NCBI RefSeq assembly: GCF_001999765.1
Contig: NZ_MTIC01000003.1
Coordinates: 62,001 to 126,000 of the forward strand
Origin: Sinomonas mesophila
GTDB taxonomy: Bacteria > Actinomycetota > Actinomycetes > Actinomycetales > Micrococcaceae
Reading direction: 5' to 3'
DNA length: 64,000 nt
A program made the translations under genes and the position numbers. The first letter of the stretch is position 1; each line of letters starts with the position of its first letter. This document shows positions 44,831-53,627 of this stretch, in pieces. The notes beneath the pieces were generated by a model. That model did no database searches. It worked only from the letters and a program-made list of their open reading frames with translations, and was not told where the DNA came from.

Positions 44831-46768
44831 CTAGGCCAGCGCGAGCTTCGTGTCGTCGACCTGGAACGTCGTCGCGTAGGAGTAGTCCTCCGTGCCGAGG
44901 AAGCGCAGGGTCACCGTCTTGCCCTTGAAGGCGGAGAGGTCGAGCGTCCTGAGGACGTAGGCCGAGCCCTTGTCCTTGTTCGAGAACGTCGCGAGCGTCT
45001 TGGTCGTCAGCCCGTCGATGACCTGGACGCGGAACGTGTCGTAGGCGGTGGACGTGCCCTCATCGCTCAGGACCCGCAGGAAGAAGGACAGCGACGCGGT
45101 GCCCGTGCCCGTGGGGACGGCGACGCGCTGGTCGAGCCTGTAGCTCGTCGACCTGCCCCAGCCGTTGAGCGCGGCGTAGCCGGAGCCGCTGCGCGCCGAG
45201 GAGCCGGACTCGAAGGTGTCGCTGTAGTTCGAGGTCCACGACGTGCCGGCGGACTCGAAGCCCGGGTTGAGCAGGGAGTTGGCGGGGGTCGGCGTCGGGG
45301 TGGGGGTCGGCGTCGGGCTGGGCGCCGCCGCGCCCACCAGGGCCATCGTCGCGGTGGCGTCCGAGAGGCCGGCCCCGCAGCCGAGCGAGCACCCGGCGGG
45401 CATCGGGCGCGTGCCCTGCTTGAGCGTGGCCTCGACGTCGGCCGGCGTCATCGTGGGCCGCACGGCCTTGAGGAGCGCGGCCAGGCCGGCGACGTGCGGG
45501 GTGGCCATCGAGGTGCCCTGGAAGTACGCGTAGCCAGCGCCGGCGGGGACGGTCGTGCCGGTGTTGAGCGTCGAGAGGATCCCGCCGCCGGCCACGCGCA
45601 CGTCGCCGCCGGGCGCGGTGAGGTCCACGGTCGCGCCGTAATTGGAGAAGTAGGAGAGCCCGCCGCTCGGGTTGCTCGCCGCGACGGCGACGACGCCCGC
45701 GCAGTTGGCCGGCCGCGAGGTGGCCGCGTTCTGCGCCGAGTTGCCCGCGGCCACGACGACCGTCGTGCCGCGGCTCGCCGCGCTGTTGATCGCGTTCTGG
45801 TACGTCGTGCCGCACGTCCCTGCGCCGCCGAGGCTCATGTTGATGACGTGGGCGCGGCTGGCGGTGGCCGGGACGCCCGGAACGCCGCCGCCCGAGGCCC
45901 ACACGATCGCGTCCGCGATGTCCGAGAGCATGCCGCCGCACTTGGCCAGGACGCGCACCGGGACGACCTTCGCGCCGGGGGCGACGCCGGCCACCCCGGC
46001 CGCGTTGCCCGTCACCGCCGCGACCGTCCCGGCCACGTGGGTGCCGTGCCACGAGGAGTTCGCGGCCTGGCTCTGGCCGCACTCGCCGGCGGCATACCAG
46101 TCGCCCTCGTCGCGCGGGTTCGCGTCGCGGCCATTCCCGTCCCGGGCCGAGACTGCGTCGGAGACGAAGTCGTAGCCGGGGAGGATGTTCGCGTCGAGGT
46201 CGGGGTGCGCGGTGACGCCGGTGTCGAGGACGGCGACGACGGCGCCGGTGCCGGTCGTGGTGTTCCACGCGCCCGGGATGCGCTGGCCGTTGGTGCCGGT
46301 GAAGTCCCACTGCTCGGCGTAGCGGGGATCGTTCGGGGTGAGCGTCGGCTTCATGAGGGCGTCCGGCTCGACGTAGTCGACGGCGCCCGAGCCGGCGATC
46401 CCGGTCATGAAGGCCTTGGCCTCGGTGTCGTTGAGCGCGCGGTCCGTCGCGACGAGCGTCGCACCGGTGGCGAGCTGGCGGACCTCGCGGGGCGAGAGGC
46501 CGAGCTGCTGGGCGATGCGGCCCCAGGCGTTGGCGCGGGAGCTCGCGTTCGCCCCCGCCGGCCCGGGCGCGAACTGGACGATGAACTGCGAGTACTGCTG
46601 CCCGGGCAGCGCGTTCTGGACGAACGCCGTGCCGGGGGCTCCGCCGCTCGGGCCCGGCGTCGGGCTCGGGGCCGCCGTGGCCGGGGCCGCGGCGAGGGCG
46701 GCGCTGCCGACGGCGGCGGCCAGCGCGAGCGCGAGGTGGGCGCGGAACCGGCGAGGCGTGGTCCCCAT
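44831..46768 (-). CDS. Secreted S8 (subtilisin-like) serine protease
   Basis: 645-aa extracellular peptidase. Signal peptide GTTPRRFRAHLALALAAAV...ATAA (cleavage near residue 32), a Pro-rich spacer, an I9-type propeptide (SQFIVQFAPGP to VDYVEPDALM, about 60-135), and the S8 domain with triad D182 (VVAVLDTGV), H244 (SWHGTHVAGTV) and S420 (GTSMATPHVAGL). A (PT)n linker at about 485-495 leads to a C-terminal beta-sandwich (SLLNPGFESAGTSWTSNYSDTFE to FQVDDTKLALA) of the kind found in secreted proteases. AGGAG precedes the ATG. Presumed nutritional or maturation protease. Confidence 0.94.
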   Translation of the reverse strand: MGTTPRRFRAHLALALAAAVGSAALAAAPATAAPSPTPGPSGGAPGTAFVQNALPGQQYSQFIVQFAPGPAGANASSRANAWGRIAQQLGLSPREVRQLATGATLVATDRALNDTEAKAFMTGIAGSGAVDYVEPDALMKPTLTPNDPRYAEQWDFTGTNGQRIPGAWNTTTGTGAVVAVLDTGVTAHPDLDANILPGYDFVSDAVSARDGNGRDANPRDEGDWYAAGECGQSQAANSSWHGTHVAGTVAAVTGNAAGVAGVAPGAKVVPVRVLAKCGGMLSDIADAIVWASGGGVPGVPATASRAHVINMSLGGAGTCGTTYQNAINSAASRGTTVVVAAGNSAQNAATSRPANCAGVVAVAASNPSGGLSYFSNYGATVDLTAPGGDVRVAGGGILSTLNTGTTVPAGAGYAYFQGTSMATPHVAGLAALLKAVRPTMTPADVEATLKQGTRPMPAGCSLGCGAGLSDATATMALVGAAAPSPTPTPTPTPTPANSLLNPGFESAGTSWTSNYSDTFESGSSARSGSGYAALNGWGRSTSYRLDQRVAVPTGTGTASLSFFLRVLSDEGTSTAYDTFRVQVIDGLTTKTLATFSNKDKGSAYVLRTLDLSAFKGKTVTLRFLGTEDYSYATTFQVDDTKLALA

Positions 46769-46989
46769 GATTCTCCTGGTCTAGCGGGCGCGGCTGAGCG
46801 GCCCGGCGGGTACGGGTGCGGTGCGTTGTGTGGGTGCTTGGGCGAGGGCGGTCCGCGCCGTGGGTGGCGGCGGTCTGCTGCGCGTGATCCCAGCGTAGGA
46901 TCGGCGCCCCCAGCCCCGGCGCAGGGAAGTCCGAGCATGTGCGCAGGATTCGCCCGGGCGCCCAACCCGGGTCCAGTAAGGTAGAAGCC

Positions 46990-48126
46990 GTGACTTACGA
47001 GATCGAGATCGGCCGCGGCAAGCGCGGGCGGCGTGCCTACTCCCTCGACGACATCGCCATCGTCCCGAATCGACGGACCCGCGACCCGCACGACGTGTCG
47101 GTCTCGTGGCAGATCGACGCCTACCGCTTCGAGATGCCCGTCATCGCCGCCCCGATGGACTCGGTCATGTCCCCGTCGACCGCGATCAGGCTCGGCCGTC
47201 TGGGTGGGCTCGGAGTGCTCGACCTCGAGGGCCTGTGGACCCGCTACGACGACCCGGAGCCGGTGCTCGAGGAGATCGCCGCGCTCGAGGGCGGCTCGTC
47301 CAGCCCCTCCGTGACCCGGCGCCTCCAGGAGATCTACTCCGAGCCCGTCCAGACCGAGCTCATCACGTCGCGCCTCGCCGAGATCCGCGCCTCGGGCGTC
47401 ACCGTGGCCGGAGCGCTCACGCCCTCGGGCACCGTCCAGCACTACAAGACCGTCCTCGCGGCCGGCGTCGACCTGTTCGTCATCCGCGGAACGACCGTCT
47501 CCGCGGAGCACGTCTCCAAGACCCACGAGCCGCTGAACCTCAAGAAGTTCATCTACGAGCTCGACGTCCCGGTCATCGTCGGCGGCGCCGCCGGCTACAC
47601 GCCCGCACTGCACCTCATGCGCACGGGCGCCGCGGGCGTCCTCGTTGGATTCGGCGGGGGAGCGACGACGACGACGCGCCGCGCGCTCGGCATCCACTCG
47701 CCGCTCGCCTCGGCGATCAGTGACGTCGCGGCCGCGCGCCGCGACTACATGGACGAGTCCGGGGGCCGCTACGTGCACGTCATCGCCGACGGCGGGATGG
47801 GCACCTCGGGGGCCATCGTCAAGGCGATCGCGATGGGCGCGGACGCCGTCATGCTCGGCTCCGCCCTGGCCCGCGCCGACGAGGCGCCCGGCCGCGGCTG
47901 GCACTGGGGCGCCGAGGCGCACCACCCCGAGACCCCGCGCGGCGAGCGCGTCAACGTCGGCACGGTCGGCCCCATGGAGGAGGTGCTCTTCGGCCCGGGC
48001 CACGACGCCGGCGGCACGAGCAACCTCATCGGCATGCTGCGCCGCTCGATGGCGACCACGGGCTACTCGGACCTCAAGGAGTTCCAGCGCGTCGACGTCG
48101 TCGTGTCCCCCTACGGGGGCCGCTGA
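46990..48126 (+). CDS. GuaB3-family IMP dehydrogenase-related protein
   Basis: 378-aa CBS-less IMPDH paralogue conserved in actinobacteria. It begins YEIEIGRGKRGRRAYSLDDIAIVPNRRTRDPHDVSVSWQID, with barrel motifs MPVIAAPMDSVMSPSTAI, VPVIVGGAAGYTPALHLMRTGAAGVLVGFG, VIADGGMGTSGAIVKAIAMGADAVMLGSALA. The GSICTTR catalytic loop of GuaB is replaced by IRGTTVSAEHVSK, without Cys, so classic IMPDH chemistry is doubtful from sequence. GTG start; TAAGGT (46977-46982) ends 7 nt before it (leaderless). Confidence 0.93.
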   Translation: MTYEIEIGRGKRGRRAYSLDDIAIVPNRRTRDPHDVSVSWQIDAYRFEMPVIAAPMDSVMSPSTAIRLGRLGGLGVLDLEGLWTRYDDPEPVLEEIAALEGGSSSPSVTRRLQEIYSEPVQTELITSRLAEIRASGVTVAGALTPSGTVQHYKTVLAAGVDLFVIRGTTVSAEHVSKTHEPLNLKKFIYELDVPVIVGGAAGYTPALHLMRTGAAGVLVGFGGGATTTTRRALGIHSPLASAISDVAAARRDYMDESGGRYVHVIADGGMGTSGAIVKAIAMGADAVMLGSALARADEAPGRGWHWGAEAHHPETPRGERVNVGTVGPMEEVLFGPGHDAGGTSNLIGMLRRSMATTGYSDLKEFQRVDVVVSPYGGR

Positions 48127-48143
48127 CCTGCCTAGACTCTCCT

Positions 48144-48188
48144 AGGGGCAGGTTTCACAGGGGCAGGTTTCACAGGAGCAGGTTTCAC
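48144..48188 (+). repeat. 15-bp tandem repeat x3 before glpD
   Basis: AGGGGCAGGTTTCAC three times in exact tandem (third copy with one change), ending 20 nt before the glpD ATG. Could be repeated operator half-sites or simple slippage. Confidence 0.9.
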
Positions 48189-48208
48189 CGAGCCGAAGGG
48201 GGCCTTGC

Positions 48209-49930
48209 ATGGCAGGGACGCTCAGCCCGGAGGGCCGCGAGGCGGCGCTCGCGCGGATGCGCGAGAGCAGCGAGCCCGGCCGCGAGCTCGACGTCCTGAT
48301 CGTCGGCGGCGGGATCGTCGGTGCAGGCGCCGCGCTCGACGCCGCGACCCGCGGGCTCGACGTCGGCATCGTCGAGGCCCGGGACTGGTCGTCCGGGACG
48401 TCCTCGCGCTCGTCCAAGCTCATCCACGGCGGCCTGCGCTACCTCGAGATGCTCGACTTCGGCCTCGTGCAGGAGGCCCTCCAGGAGCGGGGGCTGCTGC
48501 TGCAGCGCATCGCTCCGCACCTCGTGCGCCCCGTGCCGTTCCTGTACCCGCTCACGCGGCGCTTCTGGGAGCGCCCGTACGTGGGCATCGGCATGATCCT
48601 CTACGACACGCTCGGTCTCACGAGCGGGCGCGGCAACGGCGTGCCGGTGCACAAGCATTTCTTCCGCCGGGGCACGCTCCGGGCCGCGCCGAGCCTGCGC
48701 GAGGACGCCATGATCGGCTCCATCCGGTACTACGACGCGCAGGTCGACGATGCGCGCATGGTGGTCTCCGTCGTCCGCACGGCTGCGCACTACGGCGCGC
48801 ACGCGGCGAACCGGCTCTCCGTCGTCGACTTCCTCCGCGAGGGCGAGCGCGTCGTGGGCGCGCGCGTGAAGAACCAGGAGGACGGATCCGAGTTCCCGGT
48901 CCGCGCCAAGCAGGTCATCAACGCCACGGGCGTGTGGACCGACGAGACGCAGGCCCTCGTCACCGACCGCGGCCAGCTCCAGGTGCGCGCCTCCAAGGGC
49001 ATCCACCTCGTCGTGCCCCGGGACCGCTTCCAGTCCACGGTGGGGCTCATACTGCGCACCGAGAAGTCGGTCCTGTTCGTCATCCCGTGGGGGCGGCACT
49101 GGATCATCGGCACAACGGACACGGACTGGCGCCTGGACAAGGCCCATCCCGCGGCCTCGAGCAAGGACATCGACTATGTCCTGGAGCGCGTCAACCGGGT
49201 GCTCAAGCGGCCGCTCACGCGCGAGGACGTCGAGGGTGTCTACGCGGGGCTGCGGCCGCTGCTGGCCGGGGAGAACGAGTCGACGGCGAAGCTCTCGCGG
49301 GAGCACGTCGTCGCCCACCCTGTGCCGGGGCTCGTCGTCGTCGCCGGCGGCAAGTTCACCACCTACCGCATCATGGCGCGCGACGCTGTCGACGAGGCCA
49401 CGCGCGCGATGGACGAACGTGTGCCGCCGAGCTGCACGGACCGTGTCCCGCTCGTGGGGGCGGACGGCTTCCGGGCCGTGTGGAACCGGCGCCAGCGCCT
49501 CGCCGACAAGGCCGGGGTCCATGTGGCCAGGGTCGAGCACCTGCTCAACCGCTACGGCTCGCTCGCGCGCGAAGTCCTCGACCTCATCGCCGAGCGGCCC
49601 GAGCTGCGCGCGCCCCTGCCCGGCGCCGACGACTACCTCGCCGCCGAGGTCGTCTACTCGACGACCCACGAGGGCGCGCGGCATGTGCACGACATCCTCA
49701 CGCGGCGCACGCGCATCTCGATCGAGGCGTGGGACCGGGGCGTCTCCGCCGTACCGGTCGTGGCGGACCTCATGGCGCCCCTGCTCGGCTGGAGCGAGGT
49801 GCAGCGGGACAAGGAGGTGGCCCACTACATCGCCCGCGTCGAGGCCGAGCGGCTGAGCCAGCAGCAGCCCGACGACGAGTCGGCGGACGCCGCGCGCATG
49901 GGTGTGGAAGACATCGTCCCGGTAAAGTAG
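48209..49930 (+). CDS. glpD: Aerobic glycerol-3-phosphate dehydrogenase GlpD
   Basis: FAD enzyme at the membrane that oxidises sn-glycerol 3-phosphate to DHAP and feeds electrons to quinones. The 573-aa protein has an FAD-binding start DVLIVGGGIVGAGAALDAATRGLDVGIVEARDWSSGTSSRSSKLIHGGLRYLE, DDARMVVSVVRTAAHYGA, KGIHLVVPRD, WGRHWIIGTTDTDW, AGLRPLLAG, and the C-terminal DAO_C domain (GVEDIVPVK end). AAGGGGG lies before the ATG. The PTS EIIA gene follows directly. Confidence 0.96.
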   Translation: MAGTLSPEGREAALARMRESSEPGRELDVLIVGGGIVGAGAALDAATRGLDVGIVEARDWSSGTSSRSSKLIHGGLRYLEMLDFGLVQEALQERGLLLQRIAPHLVRPVPFLYPLTRRFWERPYVGIGMILYDTLGLTSGRGNGVPVHKHFFRRGTLRAAPSLREDAMIGSIRYYDAQVDDARMVVSVVRTAAHYGAHAANRLSVVDFLREGERVVGARVKNQEDGSEFPVRAKQVINATGVWTDETQALVTDRGQLQVRASKGIHLVVPRDRFQSTVGLILRTEKSVLFVIPWGRHWIIGTTDTDWRLDKAHPAASSKDIDYVLERVNRVLKRPLTREDVEGVYAGLRPLLAGENESTAKLSREHVVAHPVPGLVVVAGGKFTTYRIMARDAVDEATRAMDERVPPSCTDRVPLVGADGFRAVWNRRQRLADKAGVHVARVEHLLNRYGSLAREVLDLIAERPELRAPLPGADDYLAAEVVYSTTHEGARHVHDILTRRTRISIEAWDRGVSAVPVVADLMAPLLGWSEVQRDKEVAHYIARVEAERLSQQQPDDESADAARMGVEDIVPVK

Positions 49931-49934
49931 CCGT

Positions 49935-50429
49935 ATGCCCCTCCCCGGACCCTTCGACCGCTATGACGCCCAGCTGACGACTCCGGGCCTCGTCATCCTC
50001 GAGATGGTCGCGGAGGATCGGGTGGACGCCGCACGCCAGCTTGCCCAGCGCCTCAAGGATGCGGGCCGCGTGGACGATCTGGACGCCTTCCTCGCCGACG
50101 TCGCCTCGCGGGAGCACCAGCTCGCGACCGGCCTGCCGGGCGGGATCGGCCTCCCGCACGCGCGCAGCGAGCACGTCACCCGGCCCTCGATCGCCGTCGG
50201 CGTAGCCAAGTACGGCCACCCCCTGGACTTCGGGGCGATGGACGGCCCCGCCAACGTCGTCCTGCTCATCGCCACGCCCGCGTCCTCGTTCTCGGAGCAC
50301 CTCGAGGTGCTCGCGACGCTCGCCCGGTCCCTGTCCAAGCAGGGCTTCCGCGAGTCCCTGCGCCGCGCCAACGATGCGGACATCATCGCCGAGCTCATCA
50401 ACTCCTCGCTCGTGTTCGCCGACCACTAG
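49935..50429 (+). CDS. Orphan PTS EIIA, fructose/mannitol class
   Basis: 164-aa PTS_EIIA type 2 domain. The phosphorylated His lies in GGIGLPHARSEHV. Also FLADVASREHQLATGLP and DGPANVVLLIATPASSFSEHLEVLATLARSL. No EIIB or EIIC domain is in this protein or nearby, so it may be a stand-alone component or a regulatory EIIA-like protein. The ATG is 6 nt after TAAAGT, which also lies at the glpD end, so it may have its own leaderless promoter besides read-through from glpD. Confidence 0.9.
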   Translation: MPLPGPFDRYDAQLTTPGLVILEMVAEDRVDAARQLAQRLKDAGRVDDLDAFLADVASREHQLATGLPGGIGLPHARSEHVTRPSIAVGVAKYGHPLDFGAMDGPANVVLLIATPASSFSEHLEVLATLARSLSKQGFRESLRRANDADIIAELINSSLVFADH

Positions 50430-50487
50430 GATCCGGGCCACCGGGCCCGTTTACGTTTTCTACAGCGTGTCGGAGTACCGTTAATGG

Positions 50488-51333
50488 GTGCTCCGAACCG
50501 CCCTCAAGCCCCAGTGGATCGCCGCGCTCGTCGGAGCGCTCCTGGTCTCGTGGGTGTTCGTGCTCCTGAGCCAGTGGCAGTTCTCGCGCTCCGTCTCCGA
50601 GGCGCCCCCGGCTGTACGCACGACCGAGGAGGTCCGGCCGCTCGCCGAGGTGCTCCGCCCGGGCGAGTTCTTCCCGGCATCCGCCGCCGATCAGATGGTC
50701 AGCGCCGAGGGCAGCTTCGACCCCGCGAGGCAGGTCCTCGTCCGCGACCGCCTGCAGGACGGCCGCAAGGGCTGGTGGGTCGTCGCCGCGTTCGCCGTCG
50801 ACGGTGCACCCTCCGTCGGCGGGGAGGCGGGCACAGTGATCCCGGTCGCCCGCGGATGGGTGGCGGCGCCCGAGGACGCAGGCCCGCCACCGTCAGGCCC
50901 CGTGGAGCTGACCGGCAGGCTCTTGCCATCCGAGGCCCCCGAGGCTGCCAGTGACCTCGCCGCCGGCGAGGTCGCGACCCTCTCCGTGGCGCAGCTGATC
51001 AACCTGTGGGACGTGCCGAGCTACCCCGGGTTCGTCGCCGCGACGTCCGAGGTCACCCCGGACGGCGACGCGTCGGCCGCGGCCCGCGGCGGCCCCGTCG
51101 AGGCCCTCACCATCGAGCCGCAGCCGCTCGAGCAGCCGGTCAATTGGCTCAACATCTTCTACGCCGTCGAATGGGTCGTCTTCGCCGGCTTCTCGGTCTT
51201 CCTGTGGTGGCGGCTCGTCCGCGACGACTACGAGCGCACCCAGGACGCCCTCGCCGACGCGGCCGACGACGCCGCGACTGACACAGCACGCCCCGGAGAT
51301 GCCGGGCCCGCACGAACCGGAGGAACACCGTGA
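50488..51333 (+). CDS. SURF1-family cytochrome oxidase assembly protein
   Basis: 281-aa protein with two membrane anchors: WIAALVGALLVSWVFVLLSQWQFSRS near the start and WLNIFYAVEWVVFAGFSVFLWWRLVRDDYER near the end, with the SURF1 external domain between (GSFDPARQVLVRDRLQDGRKGWWVVAAFAVDG, VARGWVA, VELTGRLLPSE). Helps assemble the heme aa3 oxidase. GTG start, 6 nt after TACCGT (leaderless). The TGA overlaps the DUF3817 GTG. Confidence 0.9.
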   Translation: MLRTALKPQWIAALVGALLVSWVFVLLSQWQFSRSVSEAPPAVRTTEEVRPLAEVLRPGEFFPASAADQMVSAEGSFDPARQVLVRDRLQDGRKGWWVVAAFAVDGAPSVGGEAGTVIPVARGWVAAPEDAGPPPSGPVELTGRLLPSEAPEAASDLAAGEVATLSVAQLINLWDVPSYPGFVAATSEVTPDGDASAAARGGPVEALTIEPQPLEQPVNWLNIFYAVEWVVFAGFSVFLWWRLVRDDYERTQDALADAADDAATDTARPGDAGPARTGGTP

Positions 51334-51815
51334 TCGATCCCCAGCCCGCCGCGGGCCGCACCGTGAGGCAGCGCCGGTTCGGCGGCACCGTCGCGCAGAT
51401 CAGGACCGCGCTCAAGCTCTACCGCGTCCTGTCCTACTCGACCGGCATCATGCTCCTGCTCCTGTGCACGGAGATGATCGCCCGCTACGCGTTCGGGAAG
51501 TTCCTGTACGCCGGCGGCACCGACGCCCTCACGGGCCAGCCGTTCGGCGTCGGCCTCGCCGACGCGGAACCCGCGGGCGTGCTCGGAGGGGTGAACCTGT
51601 CGATCGCGATTCTCATCGTGCACGGGTGGATGTACGTCGTGTACCTCATGTCGACCTTCCGCCTCTGGACCCTCATGCGCTGGCCCTTCGGCCGGTTCAT
51701 CCTCATGGCGCTCGGCGGCGTCGTGCCGTTCCTGAGCTTCTTCGTGGAGCGCAGGATGCACGCCGAGGCCGAGCGCGAGCTCGAGTCCCACCCCGAGGCG
51801 GGCCAGCGCTACTGA
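51330..51815 (+). CDS. DUF3817 integral membrane protein
   Basis: 161 aa, three membrane segments: LYRVLSYSTGIMLLLLCTEMIARYAFG, SIAILIVHGWMYVVYLMSTFRLW and FILMALGGVVPFLSFFVERRM. DUF3817 is marked by KLYRVLSYSTGIMLLLL, HGWMYVVYL and PFLSFFVERR. Coupled to the SURF1-like gene (4-nt overlap). Function unknown; commonly found before guaA in actinobacteria. Confidence 0.9.
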   Translation: MIDPQPAAGRTVRQRRFGGTVAQIRTALKLYRVLSYSTGIMLLLLCTEMIARYAFGKFLYAGGTDALTGQPFGVGLADAEPAGVLGGVNLSIAILIVHGWMYVVYLMSTFRLWTLMRWPFGRFILMALGGVVPFLSFFVERRMHAEAERELESHPEAGQRY

Positions 51816-51869
51816 GGCGGGCGCCACACCGGCCCCGGCCAGTCGCCCGCGTTCCGGTACCCTAGACGG

Positions 51870-53468
51870 GTGACTACAGCTTCCCAGACCGCGGGCGTGC
51901 AGACCGCCCACAGGCCGGTGCTGGTGGTGGACTACGGTGCCCAGTATGCGCAGCTCATCGCACGGCGCGTGCGCGAGGCCAAGGTGTACTCGGAGATCGT
52001 CCCGCACACCCTGACCACTGAGCAGATCCTGGCCAAGAACCCTGCCGCCATCATCCTCTCCGGCGGCCCGTCGAGCGTCTACGCTGAGGGCGCCCCGGCC
52101 GTCGGCGCTGACCTGTTCGAGGCGGGCGTCCCGGCCTTCGGGATATGCTACGGCTTCCAGGCCATGGCCAACGCCCTCGGCGGCCGCGTGGCCCGGACCG
52201 GCCTGCGCGAGTACGGCGCCACGCTGACCACCGCCGTCGGGCAGCCGCACTCCCTGCTCGCGGGCATCCCCGCCGAGCAGAGCACGTGGATGAGCCATGG
52301 CGACTCGGTCCACGAGGCCCCCGAGGGCTTCGAGGTCCTCGCGACCACCGCCGGCGCCCCCGTGGCCGCGTTCCTCAACCGGGAGAAGGCGCTCGGCGGC
52401 GTCCAGTGGCACCCCGAGGTCCGGCACTCCCAGTTCGGCCAGAAGGTCCTCGAGAACTTCCTCTTCGACGTGGCGGGCCTCGAGCCCAACTGGACCACGG
52501 GCAACATCGTCGAGGAGCAGGTCGCGCGCATCCGCGAGCAGATCGGCGACGCCCGCGTCATCTGCGGACTGTCCGGCGGCGTCGACTCCGCCGTCGCCGC
52601 GGCGCTCGTCCAGCGCGCCGTCGGCGACCAGCTCACGTGCGTGTTCGTGGACCACGGCCTGCTCCGCGAGGGTGAGGCCGAACAGGTCGAGCGCGACTTC
52701 GTCGCCGCGACCGGGGTCAACCTCTACGTGGCCAACGAGCAGGAGCGCTTCCTGTCTGCCCTCGCGGGGGTCACGGACCCCGAGCAGAAGCGGAAGATCA
52801 TCGGGCGCGAGTTCATCCGCGCATTCGAGGAGGCCGAGCGGGCGATCATCGAGAAGGCCCGCGCCGAGGGGGAGCAGATCAAGTTCCTCGTCCAGGGCAC
52901 GCTCTACCCGGACGTCGTCGAGTCCGGCGGCGGCGAGGGAACGGCCAACATCAAGAGCCACCACAACGTGGGCGGCCTCCCCGAGGACCTGCGCTTCGAA
53001 CTCGTCGAGCCGCTGCGTGCCCTGTTCAAGGACGAGGTCCGCGCCGTGGGGCGCCAGCTGGGCCTGCCCGAGGAGATCGTCAACCGCCAGCCGTTCCCCG
53101 GCCCCGGCCTCGGGATCCGGATCGTGGGCGAGGTAACGGCGGAGCGCCTCGATCTCCTGCGCAAGGCCGACGCGATCGGCCGCGCCGAGCTGACCGCCGC
53201 CGGCCTCGACAACGAGGTCTGGCAGATGCCCGTCGTGCTCCTTGCCGACGTCCGCAGCGTCGGCGTCCAGGGTGACGGCCGCACCTACGGCCACCCGATC
53301 GTGCTGCGGCCGGTCTCGAGCGAGGACGCCATGACGGCCGACTGGTCGCGCCTCCCGTTCGACCTGCTGGCCAGGATCTCCAACCGCATCACCAACGAGG
53401 TCGAGGGTGTCAACCGCGTCGTGCTCGACGTCACGAGCAAGCCGCCGGGAACCATCGAATGGGAGTAG
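51870..53468 (+). CDS. guaA: GMP synthase (glutamine-hydrolysing)
   Basis: Aminates XMP to GMP. The 532-aa protein has a class I GATase domain with nucleophile C93 in FGICYGFQ and [13 protein letters not shown], an ATP-PPase domain with PP-loop [17 protein letters not shown], and the dimerisation domain ([34 protein letters not shown]-like, [13 protein letters not shown]). GTG start; TACCCT (51858-51863) ends 6 nt before it (leaderless). Completes guaB-guaB3-guaA. Confidence 0.97.
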   Translation: MTTASQTAGVQTAHRPVLVVDYGAQYAQLIARRVREAKVYSEIVPHTLTTEQILAKNPAAIILSGGPSSVYAEGAPAVGADLFEAGVPAFGICYGFQAMANALGGRVARTGLREYGATLTTAVGQPHSLLAGIPAEQSTWMSHGDSVHEAPEGFEVLATTAGAPVAAFLNREKALGGVQWHPEVRHSQFGQKVLENFLFDVAGLEPNWTTGNIVEEQVARIREQIGDARVICGLSGGVDSAVAAALVQRAVGDQLTCVFVDHGLLREGEAEQVERDFVAATGVNLYVANEQERFLSALAGVTDPEQKRKIIGREFIRAFEEAERAIIEKARAEGEQIKFLVQGTLYPDVVESGGGEGTANIKSHHNVGGLPEDLRFELVEPLRALFKDEVRAVGRQLGLPEEIVNRQPFPGPGLGIRIVGEVTAERLDLLRKADAIGRAELTAAGLDNEVWQMPVVLLADVRSVGVQGDGRTYGHPIVLRPVSSEDAMTADWSRLPFDLLARISNRITNEVEGVNRVVLDVTSKPPGTIEWE

Positions 53469-53519
53469 CCCCGCGCCGGCGGTTCCCCTAGGGCGGCGCC
53501 GGCGGGGCTCCACGACGTC

Positions 53520-53569
53520 GGGACGGCCGGCACACCCGCACCGCGGGGGTGCCGGCCGTCCCTCATTTT
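53520..53569 (+). terminator. Terminator of guaA
   Basis: Stem GGGACGGCCGGCACACCC / GGGGGTGCCGGCCGTCCC (one mismatch), 7-nt loop, followed by TCATTTT. The clearest intrinsic terminator in the window. Confidence 0.85.
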
Positions 53570-53627
53570 CGACTGCCGCAGCGTTGCACGGCCCGGGTCC
53601 GAGCTGTGGCAGGCTAACCTCGAGGCT

